Positions 8,809 to 18,725 of a stretch of DNA of 64,000 nucleotides are shown here, piece by piece. The stretch is taken from positions 4,774,001-4,838,000 of the forward strand of contig JARGXX010000068.1 in assembly GCA_030374765.1 (NCBI GenBank). The letters are read 5' to 3'. The position numbers and the translations under genes were made by a program. Every line of letters starts with the position of its first letter. The first letter of the stretch is position 1. The notes below the pieces were generated by a model, which did not search any database, was not told the DNA's origin, and was given only the letters and a program-made list of their open reading frames with translations. Source of the stretch: Agarophyton chilense. Its lineage: Eukaryota; Rhodophyta; Florideophyceae; Gracilariales; Gracilariaceae.

Positions 8809-10839
8809 TTAGTTTTTCGAAGCGGACCCCACCGAATTCGGTGCAGCTGCCTCGAAGGGGACCGGTTGTTCCCCGTTCGCGGGTACAAGTTCTGTATCCC
8901 TGTCAGCAAGGTGAGCTCGGAGTATCCTTTGTTCCTCATAGGACCTACTCGGGACTCGAGCTTTCTCCTCAGGGGTCAGAGCCTCGTACTGAGCGATAAT
9001 TCGTGAACCCTCCCGCAGGGGAAATGTGCAGTCTGGTGCTTTGTGACCACGGAGGTAACACAAATAGCAAATCAGCTCTGCCGGGTTCGGTTGTGGACGT
9101 GAATCCACGCGACGTGGTGCTGTATCCCTCCATCCGGGGCGAGAGAACCGAGCAGCGGTATTCGCAAAAGGTAGCGATGCGGCTGGCACCCTTCGTCCTC
9201 GGGTATAGAGCGCAGGGTCTTCATCCGTAGTCGGAGCGGATGTCGACGGCAACTCAGACGTACCCATAGATTCGGGGTTACTTCCCATGAAGTGAATGTT
9301 ATCATTGACCCCCACAGGGGCAGGGCCTCCTGCGAGTGACAAAGACGAGTTACCTCCATCGGCGAGGAGTGCACGTGTCGGCCGACTCTTTCGGTTCTGC
9401 CGGGCACGGAGAGTATCCCCCTCAGCCTGGGCGTACTGAACCAGTTCCAAGTAGGTCAGCTTGCGCTTCTCTTCCCGATGTCGGGCAACCAATGCCCTTA
9501 TCGAGGGGTCCAAATCATCCACAAACATGGAGCATCTCTCGTAGGCGGGGAATACATTCCCGCATCGGTGAAACGCTTTATTCAAGCGAGTTGAATACAC
9601 CGTTTCTGTTTCCATCGGCTTCTGCCGCGTATCCCTTAATGCAAGGATTGCTTCCTGAATCGCATTTCCAGTAGCGTATGACCTCAAGAGGTACTGCACC
9701 GCTTCGGGCCAGCACGTGACTCCCCCTTCCGAGGCTCGGGATGATCCACGGACGGAGTTGAACTGGTCTTCAGCCATTCCCTTTAAGAAATAGGGTAATG
9801 CAAGATACGCTTGCGCTTCACTCATACCGAGGATGTCAGCCTCCTGGACGAACCTCGCAAGGAAATCGAGCACCAGAATTGGGTCTGTTCCTGTGAACTC
9901 CCTCTTCTGTAGGGTGATGCTCAGCCTTTTGATGTAGTCCTTGACCTTACCCGTTCCGCGGGATGTTCGATCTCCCGAAGGGTTATCCAACCGGTAATAG
10001 CGGTACGATAGCAGCTTCCGATAGAGAGTATTCGTCAGCTTCAGCTCCCTTAATCCAAGGTGTTTCCTACCCTTCTTCCGGGTACGGATTGCCCCTTGAG
10101 AGGTGTAAGTAGCCTTCGACCGAGTCGCCCGGGATGACCGGCGTTCATCTTCACTATCCGAAGATTCGGAGGACGAACTCGATGGCGAGCGATTGGGATC
10201 GTAATCTGATAAATCCTCTTGGAGGTGAACCCTCTTCTTGGACTTGCGGCGGTCCCGTTTAGCGGAGCGGTGTTCTTCGTCTTCCGAAACGTCGGGTTTA
10301 TCCTTCGAGGCTTCTGCGTCTCCGTCCATACGGATAATGGCCTCGAGGGTGTCCAGCCGAGCTCGGAAGCGTTCCGCTTGCACGCGGTGTTCCTCCACGA
10401 GGCTCCGGTACTCCTGGATAAAGACCCCAGGGGTACCAAAGCTTTCCAAAAGGGAGTTCACATCCCTCCTCAGGGTACGAAGGTCATCGGCGACTCCCCG
10501 CACCTGGGCGTCCTCCACCTTGAGGCGGAGGGTAGTAACCTCCTGAAGGAGCTCGATGTGAGCCGCGTTGGCGATATCGATTCGAGTCTCCAGGCGCTGT
10601 AATTCAGGGTCGGCCCGACTTCGGGGTGCTGCTGAGGGGGTCTCCACCACTGGAGCTGGGCCCACAGCCACGACCTCTCGAGGACCTGAAACCACTGAGG
10701 GTGCTCTCCGAGTGTCCGGATCGATACCGGAATCGTTCCGACCTTCGGGAATTGAGTTCCTCGACCTAGGCGGGGCCGGGGGCACTGAATCCGCTTGACT
10801 GTTCGATCCAGTCCTGGAACCATGGGTAGGCGGCGTCAT
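8809..10839 (-). CDS. gag: Gag polyprotein of element A
   Basis: A single open frame of 676 residues starting at an ATG. Order: Pro/Ser-rich N-terminus; coiled coil of about 120 residues; a strongly charged Asp/Ser/Arg/Lys stretch; a capsid-like region containing YLALPYFLKGMAEDQF and WPEAVQYLLRSYATGNAI; and a zinc knuckle C-Y-L-C-x4-H-x4-C near the C-terminus. The frame is closely related to the gag pieces of element B (16100-17994), which share the knuckle (C-Y-S-C-x4-H-x4-C) and the capsid motifs. In the family Gag forms the particle and binds the RNA. As the only long open frame of a young element without RT, it may still be expressed. Confidence 0.85.
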   Translation of the reverse strand: MTPPTHGSRTGSNSQADSVPPAPPRSRNSIPEGRNDSGIDPDTRRAPSVVSGPREVVAVGPAPVVETPSAAPRSRADPELQRLETRIDIANAAHIELLQEVTTLRLKVEDAQVRGVADDLRTLRRDVNSLLESFGTPGVFIQEYRSLVEEHRVQAERFRARLDTLEAIIRMDGDAEASKDKPDVSEDEEHRSAKRDRRKSKKRVHLQEDLSDYDPNRSPSSSSSESSDSEDERRSSRATRSKATYTSQGAIRTRKKGRKHLGLRELKLTNTLYRKLLSYRYYRLDNPSGDRTSRGTGKVKDYIKRLSITLQKREFTGTDPILVLDFLARFVQEADILGMSEAQAYLALPYFLKGMAEDQFNSVRGSSRASEGGVTCWPEAVQYLLRSYATGNAIQEAILALRDTRQKPMETETVYSTRLNKAFHRCGNVFPAYERCSMFVDDLDPSIRALVARHREEKRKLTYLELVQYAQAEGDTLRARQNRKSRPTRALLADGGNSSLSLAGGPAPVGVNDNIHFMGSNPESMGTSELPSTSAPTTDEDPALYTRGRRVPAASLPFANTAARFSRPGWRDTAPRRVDSRPQPNPAELICYLCYLRGHKAPDCTFPLREGSRIIAQYEALTPEEKARVPSRSYEEQRILRAHLADRDTELVPANGEQPVPFEAAAPNSVGSASKN

Positions 10840-11046
10840 GCTGCAGACACGACACCGACGATTCGGGGTAACGATGAAATTCGATCACGAGATTCCCGGA
10901 GAACGGATGACGTAACACAAAACAAAAATAAAAACCAATTCCACCCTTTCCAAAGGGGACCACTACAACAAATCTTCACGACGGTGCTTCCTCTTCCAAG
11001 AGATATTCCAACACGTGGATGACCAACCCAAAAGTCCGAGAACGGC

Positions 11047-11064
11047 TTCTAAGTCGGGAGACCA
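11047..11064 (-). promoter_or_regulatory. Primer-binding-site-like segment of element A
   Basis: On the element strand, two bases after the 5' LTR, the sequence reads TGGTCTCCCGACTTAGAA. The same 18 bases with the same 2-base gap follow the 5' LTR of element B (15642-15659), although the LTRs themselves differ. TGG at the start pairs with a tRNA CCA end; the cognate tRNA is not in this window. Confidence 0.75.
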
Positions 11065-11066
11065 CT

Positions 11067-11980
11067 TGTGGAGCAAAACCCGGCGACGGGAAGTGCTCTC
11101 AAGGTGTTCGAAGCCTTGCTCCCTGGGGGAGGCAGACTCAGAGACAGAGCCCTCCGTTCCGCCCGTAGTGTGGGGTGTAACTCCCACGGGGGATTCCGGC
11201 AGTACCGACGGAGGTGAGGGGTAGAAACCGTTGGATCGGGAATGGGTATGGGTATCCCAAAGAATGGGGGAAAATCCGGCGAAGAGGAAAAACGGGGCGA
11301 GGGTCGGGCACTAACAGGCACCGGACCCGAGAACCAGAAAAGGGGCGAAACAACAAAAGAAACCCAATACAGGGGCGAAAACCTGTCCTCGAAAGGAAAC
11401 ACAAAAAGCACGCAACAAGTAAGCAGAACCCCCACGGGGTATCGTGCACGCAGGTCGTCTGAGCGGTCCCAAGGGGGTGGTTGCACGGAACCCAAACGTG
11501 GGCACTCTCCAAGTGGAGTCGTGTCCCTACGCAGGCGTTGCTAACCAGAGCCCGTTCCGGGTTGTAAGGCCGAAACAATGGCGACGAAGAACCTCTAAAG
11601 GTATCGAAGACCAACCTTGGTTGTCATTTACTTTGAGCTCGGATTGTCAGATCTCGCCTCCCTAAGTAGGGCCCACTAACTAAACTCTACAGTAGTGCAC
11701 ACCTGCTCAGGGCCATACACGTGGAGATCCAACTGTCGGGGCACAAAAGTCCAACGTTCTACAAATATCCGAAAATCGGTGCTAAAATTAAGCCACGTGT
11801 ATCACGGGGCCAATCCAACCATGGGCCATCCGAATTTTTCCCTTATAGGCGAAATATAACCAGAAAACAGTGCCACCTCAGCACACCTTAGAGGGGATCA
11901 TAATCATAACCCTCGGAGGGTTCAATCCTCTTTCTATGAGTTGCATCTTCAAGTATCCCCTGACTGGGCGTTGCTCTACA
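11067..11980 (-). repeat. 5' LTR of element A
   Basis: Direct copy of 4209-5121 with about eight differences, clustered in its last third on the plus strand. It carries the promoter for the genomic transcript in the element direction. Confidence 0.9.
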
Positions 11981-12086
11981 AGCCCCACTCTCCCATCCCC
12001 CCTTCACCCCCATCTTCGAACACCCACAAGTAGAGCAGCGCGTCCTTTACATTTTCTCCATTGCCCCCAACCCCGGCCACCGAAAA

Positions 12087-13340
12087 ATGGACGAGCTCAT
12101 CGCCATTCCCAACGATCCAAGTTTCTTCAATTCAATCTTCCAGCGAACCATCTCCTACGCCCGCGAATGCCTCGAGCTCCAAGAAAACCTTTTCAAGCAC
12201 CGCATCGGTTTTTTCGGCATCGTCCCACACTCCATCACCGACATTCTTCCCCGCTTTTTCGCAACCATCTACCTCAAAAACCCAATCGATATCCTCAAAT
12301 ATCAGCTCTCCCTCGCACACCACCACAACACCTTCTTCCACCCCATCGCCTAAAAGCCACAATCCGGTCCCCTCGCCTTCGCTCACTCCATGGCCTCCTC
12401 TCTCGGGCACAACGTCTTCCCCGCACTCAAATCCGCCATCATAAAGTCCAAGAACGACAAGATCATATGGCACTGCCCCCACACAACCGGAATGGACTCC
12501 TTCATCGGTTTCATCCAGCTCTACTCGGACAAGTCCTCCACCTCCCTTAAAGCCTCCTCTATCACCTCCTACCCCTCCACATCACCCTCCTGAACTTCTC
12601 AGACTCTTTCAGACGACAATGCATCTATCAAAACCTCACCCTCGTTGGTTACCTCCCAACCTTCTTCCAACCCATCGCATCTGCCCCCGAAGCAGACTCT
12701 ATCCTGCGCTCGTCTTCAGATATCCATCGCCGAACAAGAATGGAACTCACACAAGCCTCCTTCAAAACTATCCTCCAGCCCCTTCTTTCTTCCGGTCTCT
12801 TCAGCTTCCTCTTCTGCGACGCTCACAAAATCCTCCTCCAATGTCACCCGGTCCTCGCAAGCTACTGCGCAGACATCCCCGACGCCAAGTACATCCTCGC
12901 CATCTCCCACGGAACACGCCCCAAGAGACCCTGCCATCGATGTCTCCTCACTCGCTTCCTCCTACACGAACCCTCTCACAACGCTCCCTCTCGCACCCCC
13001 CCTCCCACCTCCAACATTCGAAAGCTGCACGCCTCTCTCCCCCATGACTCTGACCAGGCGCACCTCTCCCGAAAACCAAGAGTCGCCCGCACCAAGAAAG
13101 AGGAAGCATTCACAGCCCTCCAAGAAGTATCCCTCGCGAAATAAAACTCCATTCTCGAATCCTACCCCCTCCACACCATCTCTAAAAGTCTCAACCCCTA
13201 CAGCATATTTTCATTTGAACCCCTCAACAACTTTCGTCTCGCAATCTTCAAGCTCATCAAACTCACAGCCATCGAAAGGCTCAAATCCGAATCTCTCTTC
13301 ACCACCATCGGCCGTTCCAACACCTCAAGTAGGCTAATTT
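12087..13340 (+). pseudogene. Plavaka-like DNA-transposon transposase, in pieces
   Basis: Successive plus-strand frames keep one order of motifs: a segment IQLYSDKSSTSLKASSITSYP near 12520; LVGYLPTFFQPIA near 12650; a frame from 12740 with ILQPLLSSGLFSFLFCDAHK, CHPVLASYCADIPDAKYIL and RPCHRCL; and FEPLNNF near 13220. The D-x-x-K-T/S-x-x-x-L-K-x-S-S, LVGYLP, P-x-L-A-x-Y-x-A-D and P-C-x-R/K-C steps are those of Plavaka-type (CMC/KDZ-related) transposases. It needs at least four frame changes, so it is decayed. C-rich codon use differs from the neighbouring host genes. The left end is cut by the LTR of element A; no terminal repeats were found. Confidence 0.5.
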
Positions 13341-13399
13341 ATCGCAAGAAAAAGAAAAAAAAGAGCATAACCACCTCTTCTCTCCACAACAGACCTCTG

Positions 13400-14892
13400 C
13401 AACCGTACAACGGAAGTCCGACGGAACAAAGCCCCCACATCCAGTTCCTGATCCTTTTCTGCATGCACCAACAGCAGATTTGAAGCCAGGAAAAGATAAT
13501 GGCTCGGAGCAGAAAGTCACAAGCAAAAACATTGTCTAGACTGTAGCGCTTATCCCACCATCTACAAAGGAATCAAAACAGCTATTCGGGCCGAAAGAAC
13601 CTAATCTGAAGGTCAGGAAAGATCAAAAAGCCATCTCCAAATTATCATGGAAGTAGGTGACTTTTAGTCTCAGTCAACCACGGGGCGCCGAGCGTGTTGA
13701 ATCACATACGCCTCCGCCGACACCAGAGATCACAGCACCCAGCAAATCTGGACAAGAGGAAAGGTCGGAAGAGCAGAAATTAAAGGAAGAAAAGAACGAC
13801 AATGGATTTATAGACGAAGTGAATCATGTTCCCCATTCGGTGCGAACGCGTAAAGGGAACGTCAACAAACGGGGATCGCTTTCCACTCTACGACTTGCAG
13901 TTGTGAAAAGTGATGAATAAGTTTTCCAGATCTGTTGGCTCTGAAAACCAAGATGCTCAAGCAATCGGAATCAAACGGTCTACAGAAGGTGAAAAGACTG
14001 CGGACCACAAGCGTTTCAAGCCCGATCGGCGTGTGCAGCTACTAGGAACCAGAGCGATACTACTAGAGAATCTGAAGGCAGTGCGAAAGAACAAGGCGAG
14101 CACAGGCGAAATACCTCGTGTCTCAACTGAAAACTTGACCGCAAGGGTAGTGAATCAACCTGGAGGGGCAGCGCTTGGTTCTGAATTTAAACCACCAATA
14201 TGTCAGGTTGTGCCAAAGACACCAATAAAAACGATACCGAAGGAGTATGTAATAAAATCTTCTAGTCTCCATGGTACAAATGCAACCACTAAACAAGAAG
14301 AGCAGGGCCCTGAAAAGGCGAAATCATTGCCACCAACGGTTCATACACCATCGCTATTTTAGCAGAAGAAAAAGAACTATGCTGTCCTACACGCATGAGC
14401 CTTGAGGAAAAAAGACGTAGATGAAGACCGGATACAGGTTGAGTCATTGAAGATGTCAAAGTCAAGCTCTGGAGGTGGACAGTCACTGCCTCCAGGTTCT
14501 TCCGTGATCAGAAAAAATCCAATCGGTTTGCAATCCGTACAGAAACAAGCGGAGGGAAGACGAAAATTTGACGGAGATAAGTCGACGGCTCGGAAGAGGC
14601 AACACTTGGAAAAGGGAAAATAAATAAGCGAAATTGCTCGTGTCACTGCTATGGCATGGCACATGAAAGATGAAAAACGTTGATGGACACTGTGAGAAGT
14701 GGAACCCGTGTAGCATCAGCGACTAACAAGGGAGCCTTGTCGGGCGCTGTTCATGGGAGAAATGTTCCAGATGAGAGAACCGTGTGGAAGGTTATAGAGG
14801 AAGTTAAAAAAAGGCGTAGTATGCTTGGGGAACTAACAATGGCAAAAGATGAAGTTTGGAAGCATGAGTTGGATGCGGAACTGCAGATTTAG
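13400..14892 (+). pseudogene. Decayed gene for a basic, Lys/Ser/Pro-rich protein
   Basis: A chain of plus-strand frames (13657-13920, 13910-14362, 14402-14623, 14680-14892, with coding-like sequence before 13657) reads as Lys/Glu/Ser/Pro-rich, disordered protein with basic clusters such as KRRSMLGEL. The frames follow one another with small shifts and stops between them, as expected for a decayed gene or for several short introns. I cannot name a family. GT and AG candidates exist at some junctions (for example GAA|GTAGGT near 13650), so a live multi-exon gene is not excluded. Element B sits 80 bp downstream of its last stop. Confidence 0.35.
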
Positions 14893-14967
14893 CCATTTAC
14901 TGTTCTAAGGGTAATTTTTTACCTTTGTACCAATGGTACGAAGGGTAGAATAGTACTGAAATGAAGC

Positions 14968-14972
14968 ACATG
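14968..14972 (+). repeat. Target-site duplication of element B, left copy
   Basis: ACATG directly before the 5' LTR, matched by ACATG at 25617-25621 directly after the 3' LTR; a 5-bp duplication typical of Ty3/Gypsy integration. Confidence 0.9.
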
Positions 14973-15639
14973 TGTAGTATTCTACTATGTCGGGGAATCC
15001 GATAGGATGATTTTTCGCGAAGTCGCGGTTGGAACTCATAAGTGAGTGATGTCATCAAAATTGTTATATGAAACGGCACACCGCGTAGGATACCAGGATG
15101 CAGGGTACATTAGTGGAACAGGTGGTATCACGAGTGGACTGGCTTGCAACGGCGCATGTAGTGGCGAACCACGTGGCAGGTTTTACTACCCTTTGTAGCT
15201 AGAAGTCCATTAGGGACCGTACCGATACAGTGGTTTGGCTAACTGGCTGACCACTGGGTATTATTTATATATTTAATCGGGCACTCACCCTGGCACACAG
15301 TATATAGTGCACCAGAGGTGAGCGCCAACTCAAAGTAATGGAGACAACATGGGCATCATGACTATTCTGTTCCTCGCTTAGGATTCCTTAACCGGAGATC
15401 CGGACGAGCTATAATAGATACTCAGCCCCCAACCACTTCACGAGCCGTCTCGTACCTACCTTCCATCAACGTTTTACAGTTGCACTGTTCACCCTCGCTG
15501 GCGAGTAGTGGCCTTACACCCCACTTCCAGCTCGCTGGTGTTGTAGCTCTACCACCCCTTTTACTTCTCCGCAAGCGACCCATTGGCAGTCCGAACGCTG
15601 TCGCAGGGGTCTGCTCTCTCCGTCAGAGCGGATACTACA
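14973..15639 (+). repeat. 5' LTR of element B
   Basis: 667 bp, TGTAGTATTC to GGATACTACA. It contains a TATTTATATATTTAAT box at about 15261-15276, a plausible TATA element for the genomic transcript. Not similar to the LTR of element A. Confidence 0.92.
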
Positions 15640-15641
15640 AG

Positions 15642-15659
15642 TGGTCTCCCGACTTAGAA
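15642..15659 (+). promoter_or_regulatory. Primer-binding-site-like segment of element B
   Basis: TGGTCTCCCGACTTAGAA two bases after the LTR; identical in sequence and spacing to element A (11047-11064). Confidence 0.75.
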
Positions 15660-15949
15660 CCACTGTGGTCAGCTGCACTGAACAATTCGTTCCTGGAACG
15701 TGGAATCGATATCGATACTTGGAAGATGTGGAATCACTACAGTTATTGTTTATCGAACCACCTCCGGCAATTGCGGAATTCATCGTGGTTGAACACGTGG
15801 TCGAGAAGTCGAAGACACCATTTGGTTCGCACCTGGACTCAGGTTTGGTCTAGGATGCCGAAGACCCGAAGCCTGTCCAGTACTGGTCGCCCCGGTCCTG
15901 CGGGACCACCCCGAAACCGAGGCTCTCCTCATCTGTTGAAGCCGGAGAG

Positions 15950-17994
15950 CGGCTGTATCGTCAAGCGATGTCGCTTTCACTCTCGGTGAATGATGAACGA
16001 GATCTTTCGGATATACCGGCCCCTGTGGCAGCGGCAGTCACGGCCACCACATAAGCCGTAGTTGACCCTGAGGTCGTCGAACCTCAAGAAGAGGATGATT
16101 TGCGCAGGGAATTGCGCCGTCTCAAGTCTGAGTCAAGCGCTTTGCGTGTGCGCATGGTTGCCTTGGAATCGCAGATCGCTGCTCTTATCGCTGATGTCGA
16201 ACAATTACGCAGTGCGCACCAAGCACTCGTTCGTCAAGACGATGGGAAGCAGGTCTCTGCATCAGTGAAAACACTACGTGAGGATTTGAACCATCTACGG
16301 GAGAGGTACGGGATTACGCCCGATGCACTACCCGGCTTTACCGTGGATGTAGAGGAAGTCTCCACTCGAGTTAACCCTCGCTAAGAACGCCTGGAGGCGG
16401 CAGTTCATGCGCAGACTGCTGCTAAACCAGTCGTGCTGGAAGAGGAAGGAGCTCCTTTGGAGGAAGTTCGTTCGAAGAAGTCAAAGTCACGACGTACGAA
16501 GCGGAAGTCCGCACGTGATTCGAGTGATGAATCGTCAATTACGGAGGGTTTCAGTTCCAGTAAAGATGATTCTGATGATTCAGATACGTCAGATGACGAC
16601 GACAGTGATGATGGTCATCGGAGGTCCCGATCTCGGAAGAAGAACACGTCTTCGTGGTTAATGGGAAAAAAGGCTCACCTTACAGAGGATTGAAGGTGCT
16701 CCCGTGCACGAATCCGCTTTATCGGAAGGTCCTGAATTACAGGAACTACCGTCTGAAGGTGAAGAGCAAGAAGCGCTCAGGACGCGAAACCGCGAAGGTG
16801 AAGGATCACATCAAACGATTGAAGATCAGCCTTAATGATTTAACATTTGATGGGAAAACCCCCATTCTCGTTATCGAGTTTCTCACTCGATTCGTTGCCG
16901 AAGCAGACACTCTAGAGATGAGTGAACCACAGGAATTTGTGTCTTTACCACACTTCCTGAAGGGGTTTGCTTTAGAGCAATATCGTTCCGTATGCGGATC
17001 ATTGACAGCCGATGAAGGCGGCGTTACCTCATGGCCAGAGGCGGTGCAGTATTTGCTGCGCAGTTACGCGACTTCAAACGCGATACGTCAGGCGATCCTG
17101 GACCTAAGGGATGTGACCCAAAAGCCTGAGGAGGGCGAAGCTGAGTACAGCTCAAGGCTTAACAAAGCTTCAGTCCACTTTGGAAACGTCCATTCGACGG
17201 AGGACAAGATTACCTTGTACATCGACGGGCTGGACCCGAGCATAAAGTCGTTGGTAGCTCGATATCGAGAGAAGCATGGAAGAGTCTCCTTTTTGGAGAT
17301 AGTTCAGTTTGCGAAAGCTGAGGGAGAGGCGGCCAGAGCGCGTGGTAGCCCCCGTCGTTCAGTGGCCTTTGGAATCTAAATGGGTAAGGAAAAGATCTCC
17401 GCCAGAGTTAATCAGCGCAGCAAACTGCTACATCTGGAATCTCCAGTTGACTCACGAGATTAGTCGTTGGCACCCAAAGGGAGTGACTCGCATGAGGAGG
17501 CGGTTCATTTAATGGAATATACGGACTCTTCTGTACCTACAGTGGATCTCCCACACTCGGAGTCTCAGGACGAGGAAGCCCTAATGGCTATGGAGGGCCG
17601 TCGCCCTATGTACCGTCCCTACACGGTGCCACCACATGGAGGTTTTAAGAACGAGAAACCCGGATGGGTGGATACTTGCACGGCATACCATTCACAACCT
17701 ATGTTGACCAACCATCGTGACGGTTTGATATGTTATTCATGTTATGGAAAACACCATTTGAGTGCAGAATGCACGCTTCCTGCAAAGGATCTGAGCCGTA
17801 TCATGACGAATTATGAAGCACTCTCAGAAGAGGAAAGGAGCCGCGTACCAGCGGGCATGTATTGGAAAGCCAAAAGTTGGTTTTCTGAGACACCAAAGCG
17901 CCGGACGGACAAGCCGGTTGCTCAGAGTGCTGTAGTGTTACAACCCGGAACCCCGGTAGGAAGAGGCTCCTTTGAGGCGAATAAGCCGGTGTAA
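15950..17994 (+). pseudogene. gag: gag region of element B
   Basis: Frames in order: a heptad-rich coiled coil (16100-16384); an Asp/Ser-rich then Arg-rich stretch (16433-16693); a capsid-like region (16654-17379) with the WPEAVQYLLRSYATSNAI motif shared with element A; and a zinc knuckle C-Y-S-C-x4-H-x4-C (about 17731-17775). Clearly related to the intact gag of element A. It looks broken, with several breaks. Confidence 0.8.
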
Positions 17995-18236
17995 CCGGAA
18001 AACTAAGTGAGGGAGCCCCTAGGGGGTCGGCACTAGTCGATCCCGTAGTGCTGACCAGGGAGAGCTCGTCTCCCTGCTCCCGCGCTTGGAAGCCCAAGAT
18101 TGTCTTGAGGCCTCCCAAATTTCCGCCGTACGGAATCAATCCGCCGGACAGAAATCGAGTACAGTTTGACTGTGAGTTACATCGTCCTTGGAGACGTTAT
18201 AATTGCCCGTCAAAACGGGAAAGTTACCTCATGGTA

Positions 18237-18689
18237 ATGTCTAAAAGAAACTATAAGGTTTATGCCGACATCGGCTCTGACAGGAATCTGTTATCTCGTC
18301 CATTGACTATCCTGGACACAGGTGCTGGTCCGAAATTTATACAGGAATCGGAGCTCGCTCCTGCTGACTTAGAACGTATTCGATACGGTCCTTTACCGGC
18401 CATCTGGGATGCCAACAAAAATGCTGTGAAGACACTGGGAACAGTTCGACTCGTGGTGCGTTTGGGACGCTTCATAGTCCTAGTCGACTTCATCGTCTGT
18501 AAGACGTTAGCTGCACCAGTGGTACTGGGATGTGATTATTGCGATGAGTTGGTCGTAGCCATTCGCTCGCGAAGAAAACTAGTAGAACTAGATGATGGAT
18601 CAATGGTACCAATTGTTCGCACGCCAATGCGTCGTTGCTCTGAAGCACCTCCACTTCCACCGTCTATGGAATACGGGAAATCCCGATAA
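18237..18689 (+). CDS. Retroviral-type aspartic protease region of element B
   Basis: The frame carries ILDTGAGPKFI (active-site D-T-G-A at about 18309-18320), then a hydrophobic strand pair and PVVLGCDYCDELV, matching the flap-to-C-terminal G-x-D/N pattern of retropepsins. It would cut the Gag-Pol precursor. Lies between the zinc knuckle and the reverse transcriptase, the normal Ty3/Gypsy order. Confidence 0.75.
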   Translation: MSKRNYKVYADIGSDRNLLSRPLTILDTGAGPKFIQESELAPADLERIRYGPLPAIWDANKNAVKTLGTVRLVVRLGRFIVLVDFIVCKTLAAPVVLGCDYCDELVVAIRSRRKLVELDDGSMVPIVRTPMRRCSEAPPLPPSMEYGKSR

Positions 18690-18725
18690 CTTGTCTCGCC
18701 GAGGATTCGAGCAGCGAAGAGTGCC

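Larger units (their letters stand above)
4209..11980 (-). mobile_element. Non-autonomous Ty3/Gypsy chromovirus (element A), minus strand
   Basis: Flanked by direct LTRs of about 913 bp. Parts in element order, reading the minus strand: 5' LTR 11067-11980; a primer-site-like segment at 11047-11064; gag 10839-8809; the chromodomain end of pol 7749-7459; a GA-rich tract 7280-7107; an accessory frame on the opposite strand 5203-7059; a polypurine tract next to the 3' LTR; 3' LTR 4209-5121. No reverse transcriptase or integrase core was recognised, so any mobility would depend on proteins from another element. The LTRs differ at only about eight positions by eye (under 1 percent), so it is young. 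It looks broken, with two or three breaks outside gag. No target duplication was found: the flanks read AAAGG and AGCCC. Confidence 0.85.
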
